DNA of 64,000 nt, from the NCBI GenBank assembly GCA_036250195.1, contig JAVHZZ010000006.1, forward strand, positions 183,965,350 to 184,029,349, written 5' to 3'. The first letter of the stretch is position 1; every line of letters begins with the position of its first letter. Positions 1-10,395 of this stretch are shown here, in pieces. This DNA comes from Mixophyes australis. Taxonomy: Eukaryota > Chordata > Amphibia > Anura > Limnodynastidae. A program made the translations under genes and the position numbers. The notes below the pieces were generated by a model, which was not told where the DNA came from, ran no database searches, and was given only the letters and a program-made list of their open reading frames with translations.

Positions 1-54
1 TGACTAGAATACCCTGTATGACGGAGCAACAGGTAGCAGATGCAATCCAGAATG
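1..54 (+). other. possible 3' end of an exon (unassigned)
   Basis: The first 54 bases are open in one forward frame (from base 3) and end at AATG followed by GTATGTGAG, a strong match to the splice-donor consensus. If this is an exon, it ends in phase 1. I do not recognise the roughly 17 residues, and the 5' part lies outside the window. It could equally be chance. Transcript alignment would settle it. Confidence 0.18.
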
Positions 55-588
55 GTATGTGAGTTTTTTCTTATGCTGATACCTGATGTCTGCACTCAGA
101 AACTTGCACAATTATAATCTGGCTTCACTTATTAAGTGACATTTGTGGAAATGGATGTTCAAGGTCTCTCCATTCACAAACTAAACAAGGGTGTTTAAAA
201 AGAAATAAAGAGCAAAGTAATAGAATAAACTAGAACATTGCAAACCGGTGATCTTCCATTTGGATTTGAGTAGGACCTGGGGGGAGTGGGGAGCTGAGAG
301 ACTAGAGAGACTGTAGCTCACTATTACCTGATTATTATTATCCTTTGTTTCTAAGCCACTACAAAGGTTCAGGGGGTGGGGAGGGGTACAGATGGGGGCA
401 ACCTGAGAACAGACCAGCATGGGACAAGACTCTGCAGGATCATAAGGACATATAGAGCAGGAGACACAGAGACCAGACTGAAGGTGCCTAACAGGGGTGC
501 TCAGGTGGACAGGAGGGTGGTTGGCAGAAACACAAGAGGAATAAAAGCCCAGACTGCATAGACTTACAGGGTTATTCTATTATGACAA
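55..588. other. no gene seen; non-repetitive AT-rich DNA
   Basis: Short ORFs occur on both strands, but none shows family motifs or splice structure. I see no repeat I can name here. Confidence 0.4.
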
Positions 589-2193
589 CAGGGGAATAAA
601 GTTAAAACTTACATTGGTACTGATATGCTCTAAAACTACTAACTGTGATAACATCTCAATTTAAAATTTTCTTTCTAAAATTATAGTAAAAAATTGCAAG
701 ATAGAAAACTGTGAATATATTTTTTTAAATAAAATAGTGTGACCACTGTAATCATCTCCTGTTCTTATATAAACTTGCAATATTAAATTTAATTTCTTAT
801 GTTAGCCCTCATTATTTAGATAGTAGTATATTATAATCATGTAAATAATCCAATTATATAATTAACAAATTTCAATATATATAATTTTCATAAATTTTAA
901 TTGTTTGATAGCAACAGTGACAGAAACGCCGACGCGCATTTCGCCTACGGCTTTCTCAAGGCCAGGTGAGAAATATATTTAAATGATAATTGAGAATATA
1001 GGATGTGAGGACCAGATTTTCAATCTATCTGTTAAGATACGTTTACTTTCCAGAAACATACAACTATCTTTTTGCTATAATTCTGGATAATGTTCTGTTA
1101 AAGAGTAAACTGATGATAATTTAATGTGGACATTATACTCAATAATTTGACTATATTTACATTTCTTGATAACTTAGATACATATTTCTGCCCAGTTTAA
1201 CTACATAAATAAGTAACTCTGTCAATACACTTTTAGCATTGGGAACCACTGTTAACCTTTTGTGGTAACAGAATCCTTGCGCCTACAGAATCCTTTTCAA
1301 ACTCCTCACACTCGCCTACAAGGCCTTCTCCCACTCCACTGCCCCTTACATTTCTAACCTCCTCTCCATTCACACTCCATCCCGTTCCCTGCGGTCGGCC
1401 AATGGCCGTCGCCTCTCCTCCACCCTGATCACCTCATCCCACTCCAGAATCCAAGATTTTTCCCGAGCTGCCCCTCTTCGTTGGAACGACCTTCCTCGCT
1501 GCATCCGACTGTCCCCTAATTTGGGATCCTTCAAATGGGCACTCAAAACTCATCTTTTCCTCAAAGCCTACTAATCATCCACCTAACTTTCCATCCATAC
1601 TTGATTACCTTATCCTCTCTCTCCCCCCTCTCTTGCGCTTGATCCCCTCCTCTAACTCCCTGTTTATCCTCCCTCTAGGATGCAAGCTCTTATGAGCAGG
1701 ACCCTCTTCCCTCTTGTTTCTCTACCTATTCTGGTAGTATTTGTTTAATGTTCCGGTACTGTATCTACCCTGTATGGTCTTATGTCTGTCTCTGTACAGC
1801 GCTGCAGAAATTTTGTGGCGCCCTATAAATAAAGGCTAATAATAAAAATAATAGTAATAATATTAATGATAACTATCGCTAACATGGCAACTCACAGATA
1901 GTGTAATATATTATAGACTCTATTGACAGAGGTATTACAGCTCACTACTTAGTGAAAATCTATTGACATGTGTTAATTATATTGACATTATATGATGGGA
2001 ATACAATATTGCAAGTTTATATAGCAACAGTAGTCACACTACTTTTTTTATTTAAAAAACTGTATGGCCAATATTCTATCTTGTAAACTTTCTTTATATC
2101 ATTTTTTAGAGAAAATTTTAATTTGGGATGTTACCACAACTAATGGTTTTAGAGCATATCAATAAAAATGTAAGTTTTAACATTTTTTCCCTG
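589..2193. mobile_element. long inverted-repeat (foldback/DNA transposon) element
   Basis: The left end begins CAGGGGAATAA and runs through a GTTAAAACTTACAT block. The right end carries the same blocks in reverse complement (ATGTAAGTTTTAAC ... TTCCCTG). Imperfect arms of about 200 bp (589-800 and 1985-2193) pair along most of their length, including a GCTCTAAAAC / GTTTTAGAGC block. The CAGGG tip resembles hAT-type ends, but I cannot see a convincing 8-bp target duplication. The middle holds a CpG-rich motif near 925-955 and a later LINE insertion (1264-1862). No transposase ORF is visible, so it is non-autonomous. Confidence 0.6.
1264..1862 (+). mobile_element. 5'-truncated LINE 3' end (L2/Rex1-like), inside the foldback element
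   Basis: The segment 1290-1575 reads as the C-terminal end of a jockey-superfamily reverse transcriptase ORF (repeated Leu/Thr/Tyr/Lys-Ala patterns, then a stop in CCTACTAATC). A 3' UTR follows that contains GTACAGCGCTGCAGAA and a CCTATAAATAAAGG tail, ending in an ATAATAATA simple repeat. The ORF is broken and lacks the palm domain. The tail closely matches the 3' end of the SINEs elsewhere in the window. It interrupts the flanking inverted-repeat element and is therefore younger than it. Confidence 0.65.
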
Positions 2194-2479
2194 TGCATCA
2201 CAATAGAATAGCCACAACTACTTCTTGGTATACCTAACATGTATATTAAGTGGTTATGAGTGGTAGCACCCCCAATAACAATATTTAGATGAATGGAAAA
2301 CATAAAATAGGGAAATGAGGGGTAAGGTCTCCAACTAAGGTAATATTGAACTAAATAACACATTATGTTTTGTGGTTGATGTTTTTCTTTCTTTGCACTA
2401 TGTACAAATATAAGTAACACAAAGTCGGTTAGTAGGTATGAGGGACAGTAAGAGATTAATTAGGAGGAGGACTGAAAGA

Positions 2480-3398
2480 CTTTGATAAAAACAAACAGTC
2501 TTTAGGTAGCGTTTGAAGCCTTTGGGATTGGGGATAATCTAAATGGGTGTGAGAGTGAGTTCTAAAGGTGGGGAGAAGTATAGAAAAAGTCTTGGAGACG
2601 GGAGTGCGAAGAGGTAATCAATGGGGAAGTGTGGTGGTCATTGGCAGAGTGGAGAGGGCAGGAAGGGGTTTGATTGGAGATGTAGTGGGCAGAGGAGTGG
2701 CTGAGGGCTTTATAGGTGAGGATGGGGAATTTGAACTGGATTCTGTAGGGGAAAGGGAGCCAGAATAGTGACAGGCAGACAGTGGAGGCAGAGGCAGAGC
2801 GGTGAGGGAGGAAAAGCAGTTGAGCAGCAGCATTGAGGATGGATTACAGTGGGGAGAGGCAGGTGGGAGGGAGGTTGAAGGAGTAGGTTGCAGTAATCAA
2901 GGCAGAAGATAATAAGAAACTGGGTAAGAGTATTGGTCGCATTTAAGTTATGAGAGGTCTGATCCTGGAGATGTTGCAAAGCTGGAAGTGGCAGATTGGG
3001 AGTGAGACTGAATGTGGGGAATGAAGAAGAGGGAGGAATTGAGGATGACACCCAGACAGTGAAGTTGAGGAACATAGAATAGGATAGAATTATCAATGCA
3101 GGGGTAGAGGAGGAGTGCAGAATCTGGCAGAAGGGAAGATGATGACTTCCATTTTGGATATACCGAGATTGAGAAAGTGCTGGGATATCTAAGAGGAGAT
3201 AGCAGAAAGATAGCTGGACACACAGGAGAGGGGGATGAGGCGAGATCAGGGGACGAGAGGTACATTAAAGTGTCCTCTGCATAGAGGTACTGAAGGCCAA
3301 AGGAACTGGTAAGTTCAACAAAGGAGGAGGTGTACAGAGAGAATAGAAGAGGACCAAGAACAGACCATTGGGGGACCCCAACTGACATATATATAAAT
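2480..3398 (-). pseudogene. LINE reverse transcriptase fragment (L2/Rex1-like)
   Basis: On the minus strand, 3380-2950 encodes a recognisable RT palm segment: a [16 protein letters not shown] block followed by YAEDTLMYL, a variant of the family's YADDTQLY catalytic box. A later [18 protein letters not shown] block follows. Further downstream (about 2890-2870) LDYCNLLLQ appears, and then decayed C-terminal domain in shifting frames to about 2480. The catalytic Asp pair is changed (AED) and several frameshifts are present, so the copy is dead. It is truncated at its 5' end at the border with the Tc1 element. Confidence 0.75.
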
Positions 3399-3402
3399 AT
3401 AT

Positions 3403-4593
3403 ACACCAATCAGCCACAACATTAAAACCATTGACAAGTGAATAACATTGATTATCTCATTACAATGGTACTTGTCAAGGGGTGGGATATATTAGGCAGC
3501 AAGTGAACAGTCATTTCTGGAAGGTGATGTGGTGGAAGCAGGAAAAATGGGCAAGTGTAAGGATCTGAGCGACTTCGACAGGAGCCAAATTGTGATGGCT
3601 AGACGAGCGGGTCAGAGCATCTCCAAAACAGCAGGTCTTGTTGGGTGTTCCCGGTATGCAGTGGTTAGAACTTCTGAAAAGTGGTCCAAGGAAGGACAAC
3701 TCGTAAACCCAGTGATAGGGTCATGTGCAGCCAAGGCTCATTGATGCACATAGGGAGCAAAAGCTAGCCTAGTTGGTCCCGATCCACATTAGTACTGTAG
3801 CACATATTGCTAAAAAAGTTAATGCTGGCTATAATTGAAAGAACACACAGTGCATTGCAGCTTGCTATGTATGGGGCTGCATAGCTGCAGACCGGACACA
3901 GTGCCCATGCTGGCCCCTGTCCAATGCCAAAATCACCTACAATGGGTACGTGAGCACCAGAACTGGACCACGGAGCAATGGAATAATGTGGCCTGTTCTC
4001 ATGAATCCCATGTCAATGGCTGGGTCCGTGTGTGTCATTTACCTGGGGAACAGATGGCGCCAGCATGTACAATGGGAAGAAGGTAAGCCGGCGGAGGCAG
4101 TGTGATGCTCTGGGCAATGTTCTACTGGGAAACCTTGGGTCCTGGCATTCATGTAGATGTTACTTAGACATGTACCACCTACCTAAACATTGTGCAGACC
4201 AAGTACACCCCTTAATGGCAACGGTATTTCCTGGCGGCAGTGGCCTCTTTCAGCAGGATAATGCACCCTGACACACTGTAAAAAATGTTCAGGAATAGTT
4301 TGAGGAACATGACAAATAGTTCAAGGTCTTAGTTTGGCCTCCAAAGTTAACAGATCTCAATCTGATCAAGCATTTGTGGGATGCGCTGGAAAAACAAGTC
4401 TGAGCCATGGAGGCCCCACCTCACAACTCACAGGACTTGAAGGATCTGCTGCCAATTTCTTGGTGCCAGATACTACTTGACACCTTCAGAGGTCTTGTGG
4501 AGTCCATGCCTCAGTGGGTCAGCGGTTTTGGTGGCAAGTGGTGGACCCACACAATATTAGACAGGTGGTTTAAATGCTGTGGTTGGTCAGTGT
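3403..4593 (+). mobile_element. Tc1/mariner-type transposon, nearly full length
   Basis: The left end reads ACACCAATCAGCCACAACAT and the right end GCTGTGGTTGGTCAGTGTGT, an imperfect inverted pair of the sort seen in Tc1-like elements of fish and frogs. Between them lies one transposase pseudogene in the same orientation. The left end sits in an AT dinucleotide tract and the right end merges into a TG microsatellite, so the exact TA duplication cannot be read. Confidence 0.8.
3547..4555 (+). pseudogene. Tc1-like transposase pseudogene
   Basis: It starts at an ATG followed by [19 protein letters not shown], the N-terminal helix-turn-helix of this family, and continues with [19 protein letters not shown]. 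Frameshifts and stops follow near 3740, 3830, 4080 and 4270. The catalytic DDE triad can be traced. The first Asp box reads ACSHES (Asp replaced by His). The second, GLFQQDNAP near 4255, is intact. The third reads NLIKHLWD, with Lys in place of the catalytic Glu near 4368. Two of three catalytic residues are lost, so the copy is non-functional beyond the frameshifts. Confidence 0.8.
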
Positions 4594-4650
4594 GTGTGTG
4601 TGGTGTGTGTGTATATATGTGTGTGTATGTGTGTGTCTGTGTGTGTGTAA
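4588..4650. repeat. TG/TA microsatellite
   Basis: Interrupted runs of GTGTGT and TATATG directly abut the right end of the Tc1 element. Confidence 0.9.
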
Positions 4651-5576
4651 AATGTGCATATATAGTGTTATTTATATTTAAGTAGATAAATAAACATACT
4701 AGCAATGCAGAATATGTTTTTTGTATATACCTTTATATGTGGCTTGTCACAATGTCCGTTTTAATTTTTGCTAACGTTCTGGATTCTGTTCTGGATTTGT
4801 ATCTTTTCAAAATGCAGCCTGTGATGACATTACACCTCCACTATGTGAGCAAGGATCATGGAGGAAAACCAAACCCTCATAAATTGCATGCTTAACAGTA
4901 GCACCAAGCAGTATCTGTCTTTTAATTTTGACATCTTCACCAAGCTCCTAGAAGCCAGGTTGGACATGCTAGTAATGGAAATCTGCTTGCACAGAGCTAA
5001 CGGCTCCAAAGTAAAAAAGAAAGCTGTGTGAATTAGGAGGGCATACCTCTCAACTATCCTAATTTAGGCAGGACCGTGCCAATTTGAGAGGACTGTCCCA
5101 CCATGCAACCGAAAGGCACCTTTGTTCCAACTGCCAAGAAGCTGGGCAGTATGTCACAGCTCTCCATGGTGATGGGTGCCGTGTGCTTCTGTCACTGGTG
5201 CGCACAGCAACTCAAAGGTCTTTTTAGAGAAGGGGAGGTGAGTTGGGGATGGCATAATTCTTCAGAAACTCCCCCCTTGTAGGCGCACTGTCGCTTCCCG
5301 ATGTTGGTAAGTGTGGTAGGAGGTAAGCCAGATCATCTTAAATTTGCATAGCAGTGTGTGAAATCAAGATCAACCAAACAATACAGGATTATTGCACAGG
5401 TTGCCAATCAATCTTCCAAAATAAAGCTCAGAGATATCACGCTTTATTGCCAAATTTGTATGTTCGGACCTGACAGATTTAATGGAAGTCAATAATAATA
5501 TTCTCTATGGGCCTTATTTAAAATTGGATGTAAGGTCAACTCTAAAGCACAACATTTTGATTTGTTTACTGCTGAT
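4651..5576. other. no gene seen
   Basis: No ORF with family motifs. A short block at 5043-5110 (CATACCTCTCAACTATCC ... GGACTGTCCCACC) resembles one end of a dispersed repeat seen in frog DNA, but no second end is visible. Confidence 0.35.
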
Positions 5577-5757
5577 TAGGAGCAGGCTGGGTTAGGGGGC
5601 AGAGGGGCATCTGCTCCCTAGGCTGGTCCCATAGTGGGCTACCTTGGGCTGGGTCACTGGGCCACCTGCTTTTTCTTCCATTAAAATAGGCTGCTGACTT
5701 GAGTCTTGCCTCTCGAGCTAAAATTTGCCAGCCCTCCCCTGCTACTGTTGGAGGTAC
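5577..5757. repeat. dispersed repeat, copy A (second copy at 48772-48927)
   Basis: It shares GCAGGCTGGG, GGCTGGTCCCATAGTGGG and AATAGGCTGCTGA-type blocks in the same order with 48772-48927. Copies this far apart, in unrelated contexts, indicate an interspersed repeat of unknown class. Confidence 0.6.
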
Positions 5758-6124
5758 AGTTTCTTTTTATTTCAATGTGATAATAGTTACACTTACAATT
5801 TTAAAAAAGTAACGCATTTCTATTGTTTATGGGTGCTAGTAAGGGGCAGGAGGTGAGTCATTTCCAGGATCATGCAGGTTTGAATCACAGACAGGAAGAA
5901 AGCGGAAAATGGGGAGCTAGAGGCATTAAGTAATGGACGCATTCCTGGCATTTCCATCCGCTGAGATCTTCATGAAAGGTTTACTCAATTACATTTTTTC
6001 ATGTAAATGTATGACACGGCAGATCATGAATAAGAAGAATTTAATGAGCTGTGATTATGCAATACTGACGTGATACATAGATTCAGAATATACTCTTATA
6101 ATTGCAAAAGATCTGTCTTACAAG

Positions 6125-6214
6125 TCAGACATGTAACCTCTCTATAAATCTCCTCCTATTACTTCATATAAGTTCTTCCAATAACTCCTCCTAAAACTCC
6201 ATATAACCTCTCAC
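6125..6214. repeat. CTCC(A/T)ATATAAC minisatellite, left part
   Basis: Three to four degenerate copies of a roughly 27-bp unit containing CTCCATATAACCTCTC. Very similar units recur at 7739-7822, so the array appears split by about 1.5 kb of inserted DNA, which includes the multi-hairpin MITE. Confidence 0.55.
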
Positions 6215-6217
6215 TAT

Positions 6218-6830
6218 GGGGCACATTTAACAAATGACGGTATTGCACTATCGTGCACTTACCATGAAAATAGGTGAAGGAAGTCTGCAATTGATATTTA
6301 TGATAGCTCCGTTCGACTGTTCAATCTTCAAAATCACTAATTTTCGCTGCAGTTCATTTTTTCTAATAGTCACCATTCAACAGAATGGTGACTGCTCCTG
6401 GCCGCAATCTAACAAGTCCCGAAAAAACATTTTTTTCGGGAACTTGTCATGTCATGAAGCTGGCGTACATGAGGAAATCTAATGCTGTCAGCTCTGCTCC
6501 GGAGAGCAGAGCTGGACAGCGCATGTGTGGAGGGATCACATGATCCCTCCCTGTCACTCACAGCTCTCTCTCTGCAACGATAGTTGCAGAGACAGAGAGG
6601 GGATCTGTGTACTGGACATGCGCACTTGAAGAGTGAGGAGAAGACCTGAAGACAGCGCTTCCGAAGAGGGGGGTAAGTATGTTTTTTTTTATCACTGAAA
6701 CAGCAGTTTTTCGGAACTGCTGTTTCTCTGCACGGCTGTACATAAATGTGAGAAGTAGTTCAATCCTTATCATTGCGATAAGGATTGAAAACTACTTTTC
6801 ACTTTATGTGAATAATGATAAATGTGCCCC
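6218..6830. mobile_element. multi-hairpin MITE, copy 1 (613 bp)
   Basis: The termini are GGGGCACATTTAAC and AAATGTGCCCC, flanked by direct TAT triplets (6215-6217, 6831-6833). The interior is a chain of separate hairpins: a CCCGAAAAAAC stem near 6420, a CAGCTCTGCT stem near 6490-6515, the palindrome GGAGGGATCACATGATCCCT near 6530-6551, a CTCTGCAAC stem near 6570-6590, an AACAGCAGTT stem near 6698-6722 and a CAATCCTTATC stem near 6760-6790. A perfect splice-donor string GGGGTAAGTAT lies at 6670-6680. It has no coding capacity. Two more copies lie at 27379 and 28612 in opposite orientation. Confidence 0.8.
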
Positions 6831-6833
6831 TAT

Positions 6834-7738
6834 GGCCTATATTAATCAATATGTAGGGATAACAATGGTTTCTATTACTGCTTATTGCAGCGATAGAAAA
6901 TCTGCTATTGCTGCAGTTTACCAAGATAACATTGTCAGAACAGCGATATGATACTCAACTTCTCAGCGATATTGGTTGGCAGCAGTAAGAGTACTTGAGT
7001 CCATTTGTACATGAGTGACCCAGATCTCTGGTTCACGCATATGCAGTGGCACTGGAAGCCCTGACACCACAGCATGTGTGCCCAGTTTTGCCTCACATAC
7101 TAAAGATACACAAGGAGAGCAAATAAAATGAAAATGTTCCACATTGTAAGCATCTTTTAAACTGTACACAGACAAATGTGGGTGAGGGTGGCTAGCTGTC
7201 CAGTCAGGGAAAATGAACATTGGCAAGACTCAGGAGACACAAAGCTGCTGTGTGCAGCATTAATATCGTGTGACATGGAGTCTGAATTCAGCCCCACACA
7301 CAAATGTTAGTAACAGGCCTGGAGCCAGAGCCTACAGTAATATCCGCGCACCTCCTCCCACCCAAATGGGCTTCGGCCCAGGATGATCCACTTTCTTCCC
7401 TATATACTTAGGCTCCAGGCCCCACAATTACCCCTAAACACCTAGTTACCCTCAGCCTCCTCTCCCTCCACTGCCAGCTTTGACAAGGGGCTGGCTTGAT
7501 GGCCGTGACACCCCTCTGTCAGTCTTTTCCTAGAAAAGCCAACTCTGTCCAGCAGGTGGGGAGGTTGACAAGCATTGCTTCTCCTGTTCCAGCCTGGTAA
7601 TCTGACCATCACCTCATCCATCCTCTGCAACGTCCCGGCCTCACGATCCTGCTTGGTCATGCAATCAGGAAGAAGCAGCGGATCACGCTTAACAAGAGGT
7701 GACATGTACCCCCTGTGCCCACCTCTTAACCTGGCTCT
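6834..7738. other. no gene seen
   Basis: Mixed-composition DNA with overlapping ORFs of under 90 codons on both strands and no recognisable domain. Confidence 0.35.
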
Positions 7739-7822
7739 GCTTCTATTACTCCATATAACCTCTCCCTAAGACTCCTCCTTTTACTAAATATAACCTCTCC
7801 ATATAACTCCTCTTATTAGTCT
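7739..7822. repeat. CTCC(A/T)ATATAAC minisatellite, right part
   Basis: Repeats of CTCCATATAACCTCTCC match the array at 6125-6214. Confidence 0.55.
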
Positions 7823-7826
7823 TTTA

Positions 7827-8010
7827 TTGGGTACATCTGCACTTAACGGCAATTGCCTGCTCATTCCGTGTCAACAGACAATGCTATATAAAGCAGATAG
7901 GCTGGTAGCAACAGGTATTGTATGTGTGTGATTCAGATGACAAAAGATTTAAGTGGCTTTGAACACAGCATGGCAGTGAACACCAGATGAGTTGAAATGA
8001 AAAAGCATGC
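7827..8010 (+). mobile_element. decayed 5' end of a Tc1-like transposon
   Basis: TATTGGGTACATCTGC, a CTATATAAAGCAG block, then an ATG near 7938 followed by a sequence reading like TKDLSGFEHSMAV. The layout matches the 5' end and start of transposase in another Tc1-like family, where the start reads K-x-DLSxFxRG. Only the first 180 bp or so are recognisable; the rest is lost. The assignment rests on remembered similarity and is tentative. Confidence 0.4.
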
Positions 8011-8898
8011 TCACCATCCCATCTTTCCAGTGGGACATATGGAGGTAACCTCACCCACCCCATCTGGCTGGATTCAGTGTGGAGTTAGAGGTAGAATGTT
8101 TTGAAAACTACTCCAACTTGTCTGCATTCTACAATAGTATGACAATAATTATGGAGTTTATTCAAAAAAGAAAAGAAAAATAATATTTATATATGAAAAT
8201 GAAAGATAGGAATGATGTATGTAACAGTCTGTGCTGTGGTTAAGGGGAAGGAACTTATTAGTTGTCCACAGAAAAGATGGTTATATGTGGGGGGAATTCC
8301 ATGAGCTGTCCTGGATAGCGATCCTGAAGGATTTTTCATCCCACAGCTTGGGTAATTATACCCCGGTTATGTTTGTCACCTGGACAGAGCATCAGATAGC
8401 CAATGGGATGGGCACAGCATTTGGTTATTTGACATGGTATCCATAGCCCTTTAGGGGCACTTGGTTGTCTGATATGCCGCTCCACTTAAGGTTAAGATTG
8501 GAAATTAAATAAATGGCTGTGTCCATTTCTCTCCACTTATTGGTGTAGTGTCATTTATTATGGGTTATAACTATTAAGATAATTTGCTGGACAGTTTCCC
8601 TGTCTAAGATAATTTCTATAGCACTTTGACATACATGTTTATAATATCATAGGAAATTTGTGGTGTTAAATGGGTCTTTATATGAATATTACATACATCC
8701 AACTTGTAGAATGAGCCCTTTTCTTAGCAACCAATACAAAAACCTTTAAAATCACCTTACGTTTACACGACTGGGCCCACCCAGTACTTACACAAAGCAT
8801 ATGAATAACACTGAGTCAAAACTGACAAACACAAGATCTTGATTATTATCCCTTTAAAGCCATTTAATCACATCAAACACGTAAACCAAAAAGTCCAA
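8011..8898. other. no gene seen
   Basis: No family motif, no strong splice-flanked frame and no named repeat. Confidence 0.35.
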
Positions 8899-9207
8899 GG
8901 GCAGCACTGTGGCTTTGTGGTTAGCACTTTTGCCTCACAGCACTGGGTTCACGAGTTTGATTCCCAACCATGGCCTTAAAAGTGTGGAATTTGTATGCTC
9001 TCCCCATATTTGCATAGGTTTCCTCCAGGTACTTCAGTTTCCTCCCACACTCCAAAAACATACTAGTAGGTTAATTGGCTGCTATTAAATTGACCCTAGT
9101 CTCTCTTTAGACTGTAAGCTCCCATGGGGCAGGGACTTATGTGAGTAAGTTCTCTGTACAGCGCTGCGGAATTAGTGGCAATATATATGAATAGATGATG
9201 ATGATGA
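8899..9207 (+). mobile_element. tRNA-derived SINE (V-SINE-like), full length
   Basis: The head resembles a tRNA: A box TGGCTTTGTGG at 8910-8920 and B box GTTTGATTCCC at 8955-8965. A conserved core follows, GGTTTCCTCC ... TTTCCTCCCACACTCC, then a 3' tail with GTACAGCGCTGCGGAATTAG ending in GATGATGATGATGA. The core resembles that of vertebrate V-SINE or HE1-type elements. The tail is shared with LINE 3' ends in this window. Other copies are at 14082, 14285, 15041, 56315 and 59032. Confidence 0.8.
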
Positions 9208-10219
9208 AGTCCAGAAATCCTGAAAGATCATATAGTAAATAACTGCTGTAGTTTGGTAATAATGTCATGTACACAAAAATGATCACCCAGCATTTCTTCC
9301 TACAGGCACTGCTAAACATTGTGGTTTTTTTTTAATGTAATATAGTATGCTCCAAATTAAGGGGGCAAAAAACTTGTCTGGAAAGTATACAATATATCCT
9401 CCCTTTAATCTCTGGCTTTTTCAACTTTGGAAAAATACTAGCTGGCAACTGATTAAGTCCCAAAACAGTTGCCTATCCTTCTATGAAGCGTCTATGGTCT
9501 TACACACCCATTCCACGTAACTTCTTGTAGTACATATTGTTTCTCTATGTTCGCCAACTATGCGCTGCTGCACAGTTATCACTGTCTGAATTTCCAAGCC
9601 ACAATTACCAAAGTTATCCAATACACAAGTTATGATACGTAAAGTCTTTATTGTACAGTCAGAGCCGATCCCAAGTTTGCATCTCTTACACATTACTGAG
9701 TCTATTGTTTTCAAATGGCAATTATGAATTATGTAACTATTGTTTTTATGATACACTTTTATAATTGCTGTTTTGTGCCTGTGGGTAAAAATACTTATAA
9801 ACACAGTGATGATCTGATATATGAGATATAAGAGATAATAATATACGTCATGTGTTTGTCTATTTTTATTCAATGCAATTCATACATTTTGTGTAAATAT
9901 TGGTGGGGCACAATTGTTTAAAATATAAGTTGATTTAAAATATTCTTATATTGTTTGCTATAAAAATTGTTCATTCTACAAGTTTAGTGCATGAACTTTT
10001 CATATAAAGAGACACATTACACCACAAATTTCCTACATTTGTTTGACAGAAGCCTCACAACACTACTTTGTGATGCTGGGGATCCTTCCACTATTTATCA
10101 GTCAGGCTTCTGTATATCACACAAGATCCCCAATTGAAAAATCAGGTAAAATTAGACAATGCCTATGAGCAGCCCAAACCACTCACCGAACCACACACAC
10201 CCGTTTCCAGCAAGACCAT
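9208..10219. other. no gene seen; AT-rich
   Basis: A 130-codon open frame on the minus strand (9481-9873) has no motif I recognise and lies in AT-rich DNA. I treat it as chance. No repeat is identifiable. Confidence 0.35.
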
Positions 10220-10395
10220 GGGGTATATTTACTAAACTGCTGGTTTGAAAAAGTGGAGATGTTGCCTATAGCAACCAATCAGATTCAGGTTTACCATTTA
10301 TTTAGTATATTATACAAAATGACAGCAAGAATCTGATTGGTTGGTATAGGCAACATCTCCACTTTTTCAAACCCTTAGTTTAGTAAATATACCCC
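10220..10395. mobile_element. palindromic MITE, GGGGTATATTTACTAAA family
   Basis: Two arms of about 75 bp pair almost completely: GGGGTATATTTACTAAAC ... and its reverse complement ending AGTAAATATACCCC, with a GGAGATGTTGCCTATAGC block in each. The spacer is AT-rich. Flanks read ACCAT and ATGGT, so palindromy appears to extend into the flank and the duplication is ambiguous. Relatives lie at 14419, 45914 and 46648. Confidence 0.85.

Noticed and set aside
2618..2833. Minus-strand Ser/Pro-rich ORF as an independent gene
   Set aside because: It lies within the decayed LINE RT and is one of its frames.
8899..8970. Stand-alone tRNA gene
   Set aside because: A and B boxes are present, but the cloverleaf is not convincing and the unit continues into a SINE core and tail.
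9481..9873. 130-codon minus-strand open frame
   Set aside because: AT-rich, no motif, no splice or promoter context; length is within chance for the composition.
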